DNA of 64,000 nt from Streptomyces sp. R44 (GTDB lineage Bacteria > Actinomycetota > Actinomycetes > Streptomycetales > Streptomycetaceae), in assembly GCF_041053105.1 (NCBI RefSeq), contig NZ_CP163444.1:5704001-5768000 (forward strand). The letters run 5' to 3'. The notes beneath the pieces were generated by a model that was not told where the DNA came from, made no database searches, and worked only from the letters and a program-made list of their open reading frames with translations. The position numbers and the translations under genes were made by a program. Position 1 is the first letter of the stretch, and each line of letters opens with the position of its first letter. This document shows positions 33,146 through 41,612 of this stretch, in pieces.

Positions 33146-33961
33146 ATGAACGCGACATCCGGACCGCACCCCGTCGGAGCCCTGCTGCTCTGCCGCGCCG
33201 AGCCCCCGGCGGTCCGGCCGCCGGCCCAACTCCTGCGGGAACAGCTGCTCCTCGCCCCCGCGGGCCCCGAATGGAGTGTGCTCGTACCGGAGGGGAAGCC
33301 CTGGCTGCACGGCGGGGAGCCCGTCGAACAGGTCGTCACCGGCTGGGCCACCGCCCTCGCCGTCTCGGCCGCGGGCTGGCCCGTCGTCGCGCTCTGGTGG
33401 GACCGCGACCGGGCCGGCCTCACGCTCGCCGCCGGCTTCCGCCGTACGGTCGGCTACACCTGGCTCGCCGACGGCACCCCCGTCGGCGAGGACGAGGCCA
33501 TGCGCACCTTCGCCGCCCGGCTCGCCCTCGATCCCGTCCTGGACGTGCAGGCCCTCGGACCGCTCACCGAACCCGACCGGGACGCCGACGCCCACACCCG
33601 GCTCCTCGGCGTCGTCGCGGTCCTCACCCGCGCCGGGCTCGCCCTGCCCACCGGGATCGTCCCGGGCGAGAGCGCCGACCGGCTCCGCTCCGTCGCCCTC
33701 GCCCAGGGCGCGGAGCAGCTCGAAGGCGCGGGGTGGAGGGATGCCGTGCGCGCGGAGCTCGACGTGGTGGAGGGCGGTCCCCTCGGCCCGTACCTGCGCG
33801 GCCCCAAGGCGCGCGTACTGAGCGGGGCACAGCTCCTCGCGGGGGTGCCGCTGCTGATCTGGGGCGCCGGCCGCCGCAGCGGCGGCTGGGCGACGGCCGG
33901 GGCGCTGCTCGTCGCGCACGGCGCGCTCGGGCTCGCCTACGACCGGCTGCGGGAGCGGTGA
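33146..33961 (+). CDS. Hypothetical protein with C-terminal hydrophobic segment
   Basis: A 271-residue protein of no family I recognise. The N-terminal 215 residues appear soluble, rich in Ala, Leu and Pro. Residues about 225-265 (LLAGVPLLIWGAGRRSGGWATAGALLVAHGALGLAY) could form one or two membrane helices. The ATG at 33146 is preferred over one 10 codons upstream because of its position after the promoter-like GCGTAGGG. It is convergent with the small gene at 33983. Confidence 0.7.
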   Translation: MNATSGPHPVGALLLCRAEPPAVRPPAQLLREQLLLAPAGPEWSVLVPEGKPWLHGGEPVEQVVTGWATALAVSAAGWPVVALWWDRDRAGLTLAAGFRRTVGYTWLADGTPVGEDEAMRTFAARLALDPVLDVQALGPLTEPDRDADAHTRLLGVVAVLTRAGLALPTGIVPGESADRLRSVALAQGAEQLEGAGWRDAVRAELDVVEGGPLGPYLRGPKARVLSGAQLLAGVPLLIWGAGRRSGGWATAGALLVAHGALGLAYDRLRER

Positions 33962-33982
33962 CCCCGCAGCCGGAGGGGGTTC

Positions 33983-34168
33983 CTACTCGTCGTCGTCCTC
34001 GTCGTCGTCCAGACGGGCCAGCCAGGTCGCGAGGCGCTCGACGGGCACCTCGAAGTCGGGGTTGAGGTCGACGAACGTCCGCAGCTGCTCGGCGAGCCAC
34101 TCGAAGGTGACCTCCTCCTCGCCGCGCCGCTTCTCCAGTTCCTCGATGCCACGGTCGGTGAAGTACAT
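33983..34168 (-). CDS. Small acidic protein, DUF6104-like
   Basis: A 61-residue protein, MYFTDRGIEELEKRRGEEEV..., ending in a run of Asp and Glu. It is highly conserved across Streptomyces, where I recall it as DUF6104, but has no known function. It is predicted to be helical, with a central VTFEWLAEQLRTFVDL helix. The start at 34168 gives the conserved N-terminus; an upstream in-frame codon adds only nine residues. Confidence 0.8.
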   Translation of the reverse strand: MYFTDRGIEELEKRRGEEEVTFEWLAEQLRTFVDLNPDFEVPVERLATWLARLDDDEDDDE

Positions 34169-34267
34169 GCGATCAGGATAGGCCGTACCCCTCACGTCCC
34201 CTGTCGCCCGTCAGTCCCACCGATTAGCCTTCTGGATCCAACATCGCTTCGGGGAGCGGGGGCCGCT

Positions 34268-34708
34268 GTGGCACACGGGATCGCTCGGATTCGACTGGAC
34301 GACGGCACGCCCGTCTGGGCGCGGGTCAGCGACGCGGAGGAGCTCGGCAGGGGCGGCGGCTTCCAGGACACCGGCGTCAGGGACCGGGTGGTCTCGATGG
34401 CCGGTGGGCTCACGGACGTGGTGCGCGGGGTCGTCGGCTCCCTGCGCGCGGGGCTCGACCCGCAGGGGCCGGTGGAGGTCGCCGTCAGCTTCGGCATCGA
34501 ACTCTCGGCACAGTCCGGCAAGGTGATCGGCGTCCTCGCGGACGGCGCCGGCAAGGCCTCGGTGAACGTCTCCCTCACCTGGACCGAACCGGGCCCGGCG
34601 ACGGCCGGAACGAGCCCTACGGCCCAAGCGAGCCCCGCGGCGGAAGCCGGGGAAGGGCGCTCAGGCATCGTCCCGCAGCGGCGCCCGGCGGCCGATGGCA
34701 CCGCATGA
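34268..34708 (+). CDS. Trypsin-co-occurring domain protein (Trypco1, CU044_2847 family)
   Basis: A 146-residue small protein with the Trypco1 pattern: an N-terminal strand pair (IARIRLDDGTPVWARV), a helix, then VEVAVSFGIELSAQSGKVIGVLADG and a final VNVSLTW strand near residue 105. The last 40 residues are a disordered Ala/Pro tail. This domain is named for its constant association with trypsin-like proteases in bacterial conflict systems. The gene starts at the GTG at 34268 and overlaps the following protease gene by 4 nt (ATGA), so the two proteins are made together. It is probably a regulator or adaptor of the protease (inference). Confidence 0.8.
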   Translation: MAHGIARIRLDDGTPVWARVSDAEELGRGGGFQDTGVRDRVVSMAGGLTDVVRGVVGSLRAGLDPQGPVEVAVSFGIELSAQSGKVIGVLADGAGKASVNVSLTWTEPGPATAGTSPTAQASPAAEAGEGRSGIVPQRRPAADGTA

Positions 34709-36738
34709 GCGCCTTCGACGCTCTCGTACGCCCCGCTCTCGTACGCATCGGCGCTCCCGACGGCGGGTATGACCCGCACGGCGACCAGTTCTGGGGGACC
34801 GGCTTCTTCATCGCCCCCGGCTGGGTGCTGACGTGCGCCCATGTCGTGGCCGAGGGGGGTGGCGAGGTGTGGAGGAAGGAGCCGGCCGTCGGCATCACCT
34901 GGCAGGACGGCAGGACCACGCGCCGGTCCATCGGCACGGTGGTGCTCGCCCTGCCCCGGCCCGAGGACCCCGACGTGCGCCCCGAGCCCTGGGGCTTCCC
35001 CGACGTCGCGCTCGTGCGCGTGCCCGGCACCGCGAAGGCCTCCTGCGTCCAGCTCGCCGAGCTGCCTCCGGACCGGACCACCAAGGTCGGCCTGCACGGC
35101 TGGTCCCGGGAGACCGGGGAACTGGGCATCCGCCAGGTCCACGGCGAGCTGAGCGGCGTCGACACCCGGGCCCTCGTGACGAAAGAGGTGCTGCCCGTCG
35201 AGGGCTGCTCCGGCGGCCCCGTCGTCGACGACGCCACGGGCGCCGTGATCGGCTTCAACAAGGGGCGCTGGTCCCACCAGGGCGCCCTCGTCCCCCTCAC
35301 CGCGCTGCGCCGCCTGCACGACGCTCCCGGGGGCGAGTTCTGGGCCGAGGCGCTGCGCGACCACGACCGTCATCACCTCGACCACTACCTCCAGTCGCTG
35401 GACGACGGATACGACTGGACGCGCGCGCAGGAGCGGCTCGACGGCCCGCAGCCGTTGAGCCCGAGACTGCGCACCAGGCTCCGGGGACAGCTCGCCGCGC
35501 TGCCCCCGCCGATCAACCCCGGCGAGATCATGGACCTGGTCGACCAGGTCAAGGCCTGGATCAGGAACACCACGACACCGGACGCGTTCGAGGACGACCC
35601 GCGCACGTGGAGCGAGGGCGCCGCCCTGCTGTACGGGCTGCGCGCGCCCGACCGCAGCGATCCCGGCGACCCCGGCCTCGACGCCGTGCTCCTGTACGCG
35701 GCCCACGTCGTCCGGCGGGTCACCGGGCGCCCCGGCGGTCTGGGCGACCAGGCCGCCTTCCGGGGCTGGATCATCGACCGGGCCGCCGACGCGGGCCCGT
35801 TCCTCCGCCGTGAGATCGACGACCTGATCGGCGCCGGCCGTGCGGCGTCCCCCGCCTCCGTCCGCGAGCGCCGGGCACGCGCGGACGTGCTCCTGGAGAT
35901 CGACACGCCCCGCTGGGGCCGACGTTACCCCTGGCGCGTGAAGCTGCTCCGGGACGGACACATGGTCACCCCGCTCCACGGCGACGACCGCGGCGTCGAG
36001 CGGGCCCAGCTCAAGGAGACCCTGCGCGGGCCGCTCGCCGAGGCGCTCCGGCTCGGCGACAACGGACCGCACCTGGCCTCCGTGGAGGCCGTGCTGCCGC
36101 GCGAGCTCTTCGACGAGCCGCTCGACACCTGGCGGCTCGAACCACCGCAGGGCCCCGACGAGGCGTGGGGGTCCATCACGCTCGGGCAGCGCCGCATCGT
36201 GGTCATCAGGGACGCCCGGCGCCACGGCAAGGACGCGTCGCCCGAGTGGCGGGAGCGCTGGGAGGCCGGGGAGCGCGGGCCGCTGCGCGCGGTCCCGCTG
36301 CGCGCCGAGGTGCCCGGGGCGGGCCCGGACGCCCACACCCCGCGCGTGCGCCGGGAGATCTGGGCGGAGACGTACGACCGGCTCCGCGAGGCCGAGGGCG
36401 GCACCGTCCCCGTGTACTGCGGCCCGGTGGGCAGCGGCGACGGGCTCATGGCGATGAACGCGGCCCTCACCGCCGGCCACCCGCTGGCCCTCTGGCGGAC
36501 CGGCGCCCACGACCACACCGACTGCGCCGACTTCCACGCGCAGGCCGAAGGGCTGCTCGCGGAGGCGCGCACGGCCCACGGGCTCGGCAAGCCCGTCCGC
36601 TCCCTGCGCACCCTGGCGCCGGAGCGGGCGGACCTCGCCTGGGCCGAGACCATCGCCGTCCTGTACGACCCGCCCGACCGCCCGCCGCACGGCGCCCGCC
36701 TGGAGGCCCCGCCGCTGCTCGGCGAGGAGGACCCGTGA
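34705..36738 (+). CDS. Trypsin-like serine protease fused to a VMAP C-terminal domain
   Basis: A 677-residue protein. The N-terminal 200 residues are a chymotrypsin-fold protease with an intact triad: H46 in LTCAHVV, D100 in FPDVALVRV and S169 in GCSGGPVV. There is no signal peptide, so it is a cytoplasmic protease. The remaining 450 residues fit the VMAP C-terminal region (vWA-MoxR-associated protein), including WGSITLGQRRIVVI and PVYCGPVGSGDGLMAM. In the conflict systems described by Aravind and colleagues, VMAP links a MoxR ATPase and a vWA protein to an effector, here the protease. Both partners are encoded immediately downstream. Confidence 0.85.
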   Translation: MSAFDALVRPALVRIGAPDGGYDPHGDQFWGTGFFIAPGWVLTCAHVVAEGGGEVWRKEPAVGITWQDGRTTRRSIGTVVLALPRPEDPDVRPEPWGFPDVALVRVPGTAKASCVQLAELPPDRTTKVGLHGWSRETGELGIRQVHGELSGVDTRALVTKEVLPVEGCSGGPVVDDATGAVIGFNKGRWSHQGALVPLTALRRLHDAPGGEFWAEALRDHDRHHLDHYLQSLDDGYDWTRAQERLDGPQPLSPRLRTRLRGQLAALPPPINPGEIMDLVDQVKAWIRNTTTPDAFEDDPRTWSEGAALLYGLRAPDRSDPGDPGLDAVLLYAAHVVRRVTGRPGGLGDQAAFRGWIIDRAADAGPFLRREIDDLIGAGRAASPASVRERRARADVLLEIDTPRWGRRYPWRVKLLRDGHMVTPLHGDDRGVERAQLKETLRGPLAEALRLGDNGPHLASVEAVLPRELFDEPLDTWRLEPPQGPDEAWGSITLGQRRIVVIRDARRHGKDASPEWRERWEAGERGPLRAVPLRAEVPGAGPDAHTPRVRREIWAETYDRLREAEGGTVPVYCGPVGSGDGLMAMNAALTAGHPLALWRTGAHDHTDCADFHAQAEGLLAEARTAHGLGKPVRSLRTLAPERADLAWAETIAVLYDPPDRPPHGARLEAPPLLGEEDP

Positions 36739-37076
36739 CGGCGACCCCGCGCGCCCCGAGCCCCCAGGGCCCGGCCTCGCGCGCCCCGAGCCACCCGCGC
36801 CCGGCCCCGCGCGCCCCGAGCCCCCCGCGCCCGGCCTCGCGCGCCGCGACCCCGGCCCGGCCCCAGGACCCGCCCGGTCCCGTCCCGCGCGCGGCGCGCC
36901 CGGCGGCCTCGGCCCGCGGGTCGTTCCGAGGCGTGTCCGGGCCTCCCCCGTCCGCGACTTGGGCGGTTTCCGGCGCCGCCCGGGACGACCGGATTCGGGG
37001 TCGGCAGGGGCCGCCCCCCGGGGGTAAGTTCAGGAAGCCCGGCCGGCACACCACAGCCAGGAGGAGTCCATCGTGA
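36735..37076 (+). CDS. Candidate Pro/Arg-rich small protein, overlapping both neighbours
   Basis: A 113-codon frame opens with a GTG overlapping the protease stop (GTGA at 36735-36738) and closes with a TGA overlapping the MoxR start (GTGA at 37073-37076). The first 40 residues consist of ten-residue repeats of the type RAPSxxRPAx. Codons in the first two thirds are strongly GC-ending; the last third is not and contains the MoxR ribosome-binding site. It may be a real coupled gene, a frameshifted extension of the protease gene, or chance in GC-rich DNA. It is included as a low-confidence gene. Confidence 0.3.
   Translation: MTATPRAPSPQGPASRAPSHPRPAPRAPSPPRPASRAATPARPQDPPGPVPRAARPAASARGSFRGVSGPPPSATWAVSGAARDDRIRGRQGPPPGGKFRKPGRHTTARRSPS
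36751..36860 (+). repeat. 30-bp tandem repeats, about 3.7 copies
   Basis: Units at 36751, 36781 and 36811 are exactly 30 bp and share GCGCCCCGAGCC at the start and GCCCGGCC near the end; a partial fourth begins at 36841. The period is a multiple of three, so the repeats add ten residues each without changing frame. Confidence 0.9.
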
Positions 37077-38089
37077 ACGATTGGCGGATCTACCGTGGGG
37101 CCGGGCATCCGCACGACGAGATACGGCGTCTGCCCGCCCCGCCGCCCTGGCGCGACTTCTCGACGGGCGGCGCCGACGACACCCTGGCCGGCTCCGACCG
37201 GCGGCTCGGCGTCAAGCGCCGACTCGTCCAGAACCACCACCCCCGGCCCGAAGAGACCGACGCCGTCAACGCCGCCCTGTACCTGCGGCGGCCGCTCCTG
37301 GTCACCGGCAACCCCGGCACCGGCAAGTCCACGCTCGCGCACGCAGTCGCCCACGAACTGCGCCTCGGCCGCGTGCTGCGCTGGCCCATCGTCAGCCGCT
37401 CCACCCTCCAGGACGGCCTCTACCGGTACGACGCCATCGGCCGCCTCCAGGACGTCCAGCTGGAGCGCGCCCAGACCGGTGCGCCCGGCTCCGCCGCCGC
37501 GGCCCCGGCCGGCATCGGCTCGTACATCCGGCTCGGACCGCTCGGCACCGCGCTGCTCCCCTCCGAGCAGCCCCGCGTGCTGCTCATCGACGAGCTCGAC
37601 AAGAGCGACCTCGACCTGCCCAACGACCTCCTGAACGCCCTGGAGGAGGGCGAGTTCGCCATCCCGGAGCTGGAGCGGCTCGCCGACCGGGAGCCCGTCG
37701 TCGAGGTGCTCAGCGACGACGGCCGCAAGGTCCCGGTGTACGGCGGCCGGGTCCGCTGCACCACCTTCCCCTTCATCGTGCTCACCTCCAACGGCGAACG
37801 GGACTTCCCCGCCGCCCTGTTGCGCCGCTGCATCCGCCTGGAGCTCGAACCGCCCGGCGAGGAGCAGCTCGGCGCCATGATCGAGGCCCATCTCGGCACC
37901 GACGCCGCCGCGGGCGACGGCGAACAGGGGCTCGTCCAGCGCTTCCTGAACCGTGAGCCCGGCGAGGTGATCGCCACCGACCAGCTGCTCAACGCGCTCT
38001 ACCTCACCCAGCACGCCTCCCGCGCCGAGCGGGTCACCAGGGAACGCATCGCGGACCTGCTCATGCAGCCGCTCGATCAGCCGAGGTGA
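37073..38089 (+). CDS. MoxR-family AAA+ ATPase
   Basis: A 338-residue AAA+ ATPase. Walker A is GNPGTGKST (residues 79-87), Walker B is VLLIDELDKSD (169-179), sensor 1 is VLTSNGERDF, and ALLRRCIRLEL carries the arginine finger. MoxR ATPases remodel vWA-protein complexes, and one is directly downstream here. The GTG at 37073 has AGGAGGAG upstream. In VMAP systems the ATPase is thought to act as an NTP-dependent switch that gates the effector. Confidence 0.9.
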   Translation: MNDWRIYRGAGHPHDEIRRLPAPPPWRDFSTGGADDTLAGSDRRLGVKRRLVQNHHPRPEETDAVNAALYLRRPLLVTGNPGTGKSTLAHAVAHELRLGRVLRWPIVSRSTLQDGLYRYDAIGRLQDVQLERAQTGAPGSAAAAPAGIGSYIRLGPLGTALLPSEQPRVLLIDELDKSDLDLPNDLLNALEEGEFAIPELERLADREPVVEVLSDDGRKVPVYGGRVRCTTFPFIVLTSNGERDFPAALLRRCIRLELEPPGEEQLGAMIEAHLGTDAAAGDGEQGLVQRFLNREPGEVIATDQLLNALYLTQHASRAERVTRERIADLLMQPLDQPR

Positions 38090-38096
38090 TGACCGG

Positions 38097-41000
38097 ATGC
38101 ACCGGACGCACCGGATGCCTCTGGAGGAGCTGACCCGCAGACTGCGGGCGGGCGGGGTGGACCCGTCCGCCGAGGCGGTCGCGGACGCGCTCTGGCTGTC
38201 CCAGTGGCTGCCGGAACCGGAGACCCCCGATCCGGAGCCGCCGCCCCACGGGGCCGGAAGCGCGGACGAGGGGAGCACGGAGACCGCCGGGCCCACCGAC
38301 GAGGGGCGAGATCCGGCCAATCGTACGGAGGCGTCTCCGCGTACGCCCGAGCGCACGCCCCCGCGTGGAGGACGCGAGTCCGTCGGCCTCCACATGGAGA
38401 CCGGAGCCGCCCCGGCGGACGGAGTACGCGCCCGCGTGGGCCGGGGTACGAGACGGGGCGCGGCCCTGCCCGTCCGCGCGCCCGGCGCCAACGCCCTGCC
38501 CGGACTCCTCGGCCTCCAGAAGGCCCTGCGCCCGCTGCGGGGGTACGCGCCCGCCCCGCCGCGCCCCGGCGAGGGCCCCCTCGACGAGGAGGCCACGGCC
38601 GAACGCAGCGCCGCCGCGGGCATCCTGACGCCCGTCCTGCGGCCCGCCGCCGGCCGCCGCCCCGACATCCAGCTCCTCATGGACACCGGCCCCGCCATGG
38701 TCGTCTGGGACCGCATGGTCGAGGAGCTCCGCCAGGCCTGCCAGCAGTCAGGCGCCTTCCGCGACGTCCAGGTCCACCGGCTGTACGACACCGGCGAAGG
38801 ACCGCCGCTCGTCACCACCACCTCCGGCACCGACGGCAGACCGCGACTCCGCCCCGTCGACCAGCTCCACGACCCCACCGGCCGCCGCCTCACCCTCGTC
38901 GTCAGCGACTGCGTCGGCCCCCTGTGGCAGCGCGGCGCCGCGCAGCGCTTCCTGCGCGACTGGCCGCGCCACTCACCGCTCGCCCTCGTCCAGCCGCTGC
39001 CGCCACGCCTCTGGCCGCGCACCGCCCTCCCCGCCGAACCGGGCACCTTCCAGCGCTCCGCGGCCCCCAGGGGTCCCGCCGTCTTCCGCTCCGACGACGA
39101 ACCCTGGGCCGCCCTCGATCCGGCGCGGCGGGCCGTGCCCGTGCTCACCCCCACCCCCGAGGCCTTCGCCTCCTGGGCCCGGCTCCACACCGGCCACGGC
39201 GGCGACACCGTCCGCGGCTGGGCGGCCTGGCTCGCCCCCGAGCCGCCACGGCCGCAGGCACCCCGCACGCCCAGGGCCCCGCGCGCCGACGAGGAAGTCC
39301 TGCACGCCTTCCGGGCCGGCGCCTCGCCCGGCGCGCTCCGGCTCGCCGTCCACCTGGCGGCCGCCCCGCTCACCCTCCCCGTCATGCAGCTCGTCCAGCG
39401 CGCGATGCTGCCCGACACCGGGCCCATGGAGCTGGCCGAGGTGCTGCTCAGCGGACTCCTCCGCCGGCTGCCCGGCCCCGCCCCGTACCCCTGCTTCAGC
39501 TACCCGCCCGGCATCCAGCAGCTGCTCCTCGGCTCGCTCGATCCCGGCGCCGCCGCCCTCGTCCTCAAGCACTGCTCGGCCTATGTGGAGCGGAACTTCG
39601 GCCAGGGCATGCGCAACTTCCCGGCGCTCGCCGCCGCCCGCCTCGCCGGCCACGGCGCCGACGGCGAGGGCGGGCCCGGCCTCGCCGCCCCGCCCGACGA
39701 CACCGACGACCCCACCGGCCCCGAGGGCGCCGAGGCGGAGCTGTTCGCCCGCATCCCCGCGCGCGTGCTCCGCTTCTACCACCCCGACCTCGTCACCCCC
39801 GACCCCCTCACCGAGGCCCGCCGCCTCCTCGAACAGGGCCGCGCCCAGTCCGACCCCGCCCTCCTCGCCGCCGCCCGCGAGCGCGCCGAGGAGGCGCTCC
39901 CCGCCGCGCCCGTCGCGGCCCGGATCCTCCTCGGCCGCATCCTGTACGCGGAGGCGGGCACCGGCGCCGCCCGGCGCGCGGGCCGCCGCCACGAGCTCCT
40001 CACCCGGGCCGCCGACACCCTCGTCCACGCCGGGGAGCTGGCCCGGACCGGAGACGAGCACTGGGCCGAGGCCCGTCTCGAACGGGCCGCCGTCCATCAC
40101 GCCCTGTGGCAGGAGACCGCGGACCCCGGGCAGCTCGACGCCGCCCTCGCCGTGCTCGCCGGGGACGCCGGCCAGTGGCCACCGGCCGCCCGGCCCACCC
40201 TGCACCTGCGCCGGGGACGGCTGCTCCTCGCGCGCGGTGACGGCGCCGCGGCCGCCGAGGAGCTCACCACCGCCCTCGCCCTCGGGGAGAGCGCCGCCGC
40301 CCTGCTCGACCTCGCCGACGCCCTCCACCTCGCCGAGGCGGGAGCGGACCGCGTCGCCCCCGTCCTCGACCGCGCGCAGGCCCTCCTCGGCGACGGCCGC
40401 GCCCTGAGGTTGCGTCACACCGCCGCACGGGCCCGCCTGCACGACACGGCGGGCGACGGCACGGCGGCGGACGAGGCGTACGAGGAGGCCACCCTGCTCG
40501 CCCCCGTCGAGAACGGGCAGCGCGGCCGGCTGCTGCTCACCTGGGGCGCCTCGCTGCTGCGCCGTGCCGCCGCCGGCACCGGGACCCGGCCGGTCGACCG
40601 GGCCGAGTCCGTGCTGCGCGAGGCCCTCACCTGCCTCCCCGCCGGAGCAGCCGACCGCGAGCGGGCCCGGATCCTCATCGGCAGCGTCCTCGCCCTGCGC
40701 TTCGACCGCGCGGGCTTCCTGCCGGACCTGTACGAGAGCCGCCATCTCCTCGACGAGGCCCTCCGCGCCACCCGCGACCCGGCGACCCGGGCCGAGGTCT
40801 GGCTGCAGCTCGGCTGGGTGCAGCTCCAGTTGAGCGAGGCGGCGCGGGACGGGCAGCTGGTCGGGGCCCTCACCGCCTTCCGGCGCGCCGCCGAGGAGGC
40901 CCGCGCCGCCCGCGGCGACACCCCGGGCACGGTCACCCTGGCGCGGGCGCTCCATGCCCAGGGGGCGGTGCTGTTCCTGATGGGCCAGGTCGGCCACGCC

Positions 41001-41240
41001 GCGACTGTTCTGGAGGAGGCCGCCGAGCAGTGGCGGCGCCTCGACGGCATGCTGGTGCCGGTCGACTGGGCGGACGTGCAGCGGACCAGGGCCCTGCTCG
41101 CCGAGGTCGGCGCCGACCCCCGGCCACGGCCGGACCTCCTCTCCCGCGAGGAGCGGCGCCGGATCGCGCCGCCCTGGTGGGCATGGCGCGAAGGGGAAGC
41201 GGAACGGCTTGATAACGGGGGCGCGCATGGGCGCAGTTGA
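38097..41240 (+). CDS. Large vWA-like/TPR protein (SAV_2336 family)
   Basis: A 1047-residue protein. Residues 1-30 contain a short conserved segment (PLEELTRRLRAGGVDPSAEAVADALWL). Residues 35-180 are disordered. From 188 a vWA-like fold begins (DIQLLMDTGPAMVVWDRMVEEL ... LTLVVSDCVGPLW), in which the MIDAS motif DxSxS is degenerate (D196-T-G-P-A). A helical region and then TPR-like repeats fill residues about 590-1020. It is the likely vWA partner of the MoxR ATPase and the sensor or scaffold of the system (inference). An ATG 18 nt downstream (MPLEELTRR) is an alternative start. Confidence 0.8.
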   Translation: MHRTHRMPLEELTRRLRAGGVDPSAEAVADALWLSQWLPEPETPDPEPPPHGAGSADEGSTETAGPTDEGRDPANRTEASPRTPERTPPRGGRESVGLHMETGAAPADGVRARVGRGTRRGAALPVRAPGANALPGLLGLQKALRPLRGYAPAPPRPGEGPLDEEATAERSAAAGILTPVLRPAAGRRPDIQLLMDTGPAMVVWDRMVEELRQACQQSGAFRDVQVHRLYDTGEGPPLVTTTSGTDGRPRLRPVDQLHDPTGRRLTLVVSDCVGPLWQRGAAQRFLRDWPRHSPLALVQPLPPRLWPRTALPAEPGTFQRSAAPRGPAVFRSDDEPWAALDPARRAVPVLTPTPEAFASWARLHTGHGGDTVRGWAAWLAPEPPRPQAPRTPRAPRADEEVLHAFRAGASPGALRLAVHLAAAPLTLPVMQLVQRAMLPDTGPMELAEVLLSGLLRRLPGPAPYPCFSYPPGIQQLLLGSLDPGAAALVLKHCSAYVERNFGQGMRNFPALAAARLAGHGADGEGGPGLAAPPDDTDDPTGPEGAEAELFARIPARVLRFYHPDLVTPDPLTEARRLLEQGRAQSDPALLAAARERAEEALPAAPVAARILLGRILYAEAGTGAARRAGRRHELLTRAADTLVHAGELARTGDEHWAEARLERAAVHHALWQETADPGQLDAALAVLAGDAGQWPPAARPTLHLRRGRLLLARGDGAAAAEELTTALALGESAAALLDLADALHLAEAGADRVAPVLDRAQALLGDGRALRLRHTAARARLHDTAGDGTAADEAYEEATLLAPVENGQRGRLLLTWGASLLRRAAAGTGTRPVDRAESVLREALTCLPAGAADRERARILIGSVLALRFDRAGFLPDLYESRHLLDEALRATRDPATRAEVWLQLGWVQLQLSEAARDGQLVGALTAFRRAAEEARAARGDTPGTVTLARALHAQGAVLFLMGQVGHAATVLEEAAEQWRRLDGMLVPVDWADVQRTRALLAEVGADPRPRPDLLSREERRRIAPPWWAWREGEAERLDNGGAHGRS

Positions 41241-41330
41241 GTCGAACGGGTTTCTGCCTTTCGGACGTCGGGAAGAACCGCTCCGCCGCTACGACCGTGG
41301 GGGGCAAGGGCCGGTGAGGAGGAGCCGACG

Positions 41331-41537
41331 GTGTTGGAGCACACGAAGCGGGTCGCAGGCGTCGACCGGGTCGGGGGACGGCCCCGGCGTCTGCCCGATC
41401 TCACCGGCGTGGACCTGCGGACCCTGCGCTTCATGGACGATCCCGACCTGGCGGCGGCCGTCGAGCGGGTGCTCTGGCACCCGCAGGAGCTGGCCGACTC
41501 CTGGACGGAGGGCGCCGGGACCGAGGTCCACGGCTGA
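41331..41537 (+). CDS. FxsA-like ribosomal peptide precursor candidate
   Basis: A 68-residue peptide. Its middle, LPDLTGVDLRTLRFMDDPDLAAAVERVL, resembles the leader/core region of FxSxx-COOH precursor peptides as I remember them, but it ends GAGTEVHG instead of the hallmark Phe-x-Ser-x-x. A strong GAGGAGGAG lies seven bases before the GTG, so it is translated efficiently. It directly precedes a peptide beta-hydroxylase gene and lies one gene upstream of an FxsT-type gene. I propose it is the substrate of the hydroxylase; candidate modified residues are the many Asp and Asn-like acidic positions (inference). Confidence 0.6.
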   Translation: MLEHTKRVAGVDRVGGRPRRLPDLTGVDLRTLRFMDDPDLAAAVERVLWHPQELADSWTEGAGTEVHG

Positions 41538-41612
41538 CCGCCGACACGCGGGGCCCGCCGACCGACCGTTTCCGGCCAGATGCGCACCGCCCGTCGGCCG
41601 GGGGAGGCGGGA

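Noticed and set aside
36751..36860. 30-bp repeats considered as a CRISPR array
   Set aside because: Units are contiguous with no unique spacers and there are no cas genes; they are simple tandem repeats.
38973..41228. A 751-codon antisense frame opposite the vWA/TPR gene
   Set aside because: Gly/Val/Glu-rich shadow without domain features.
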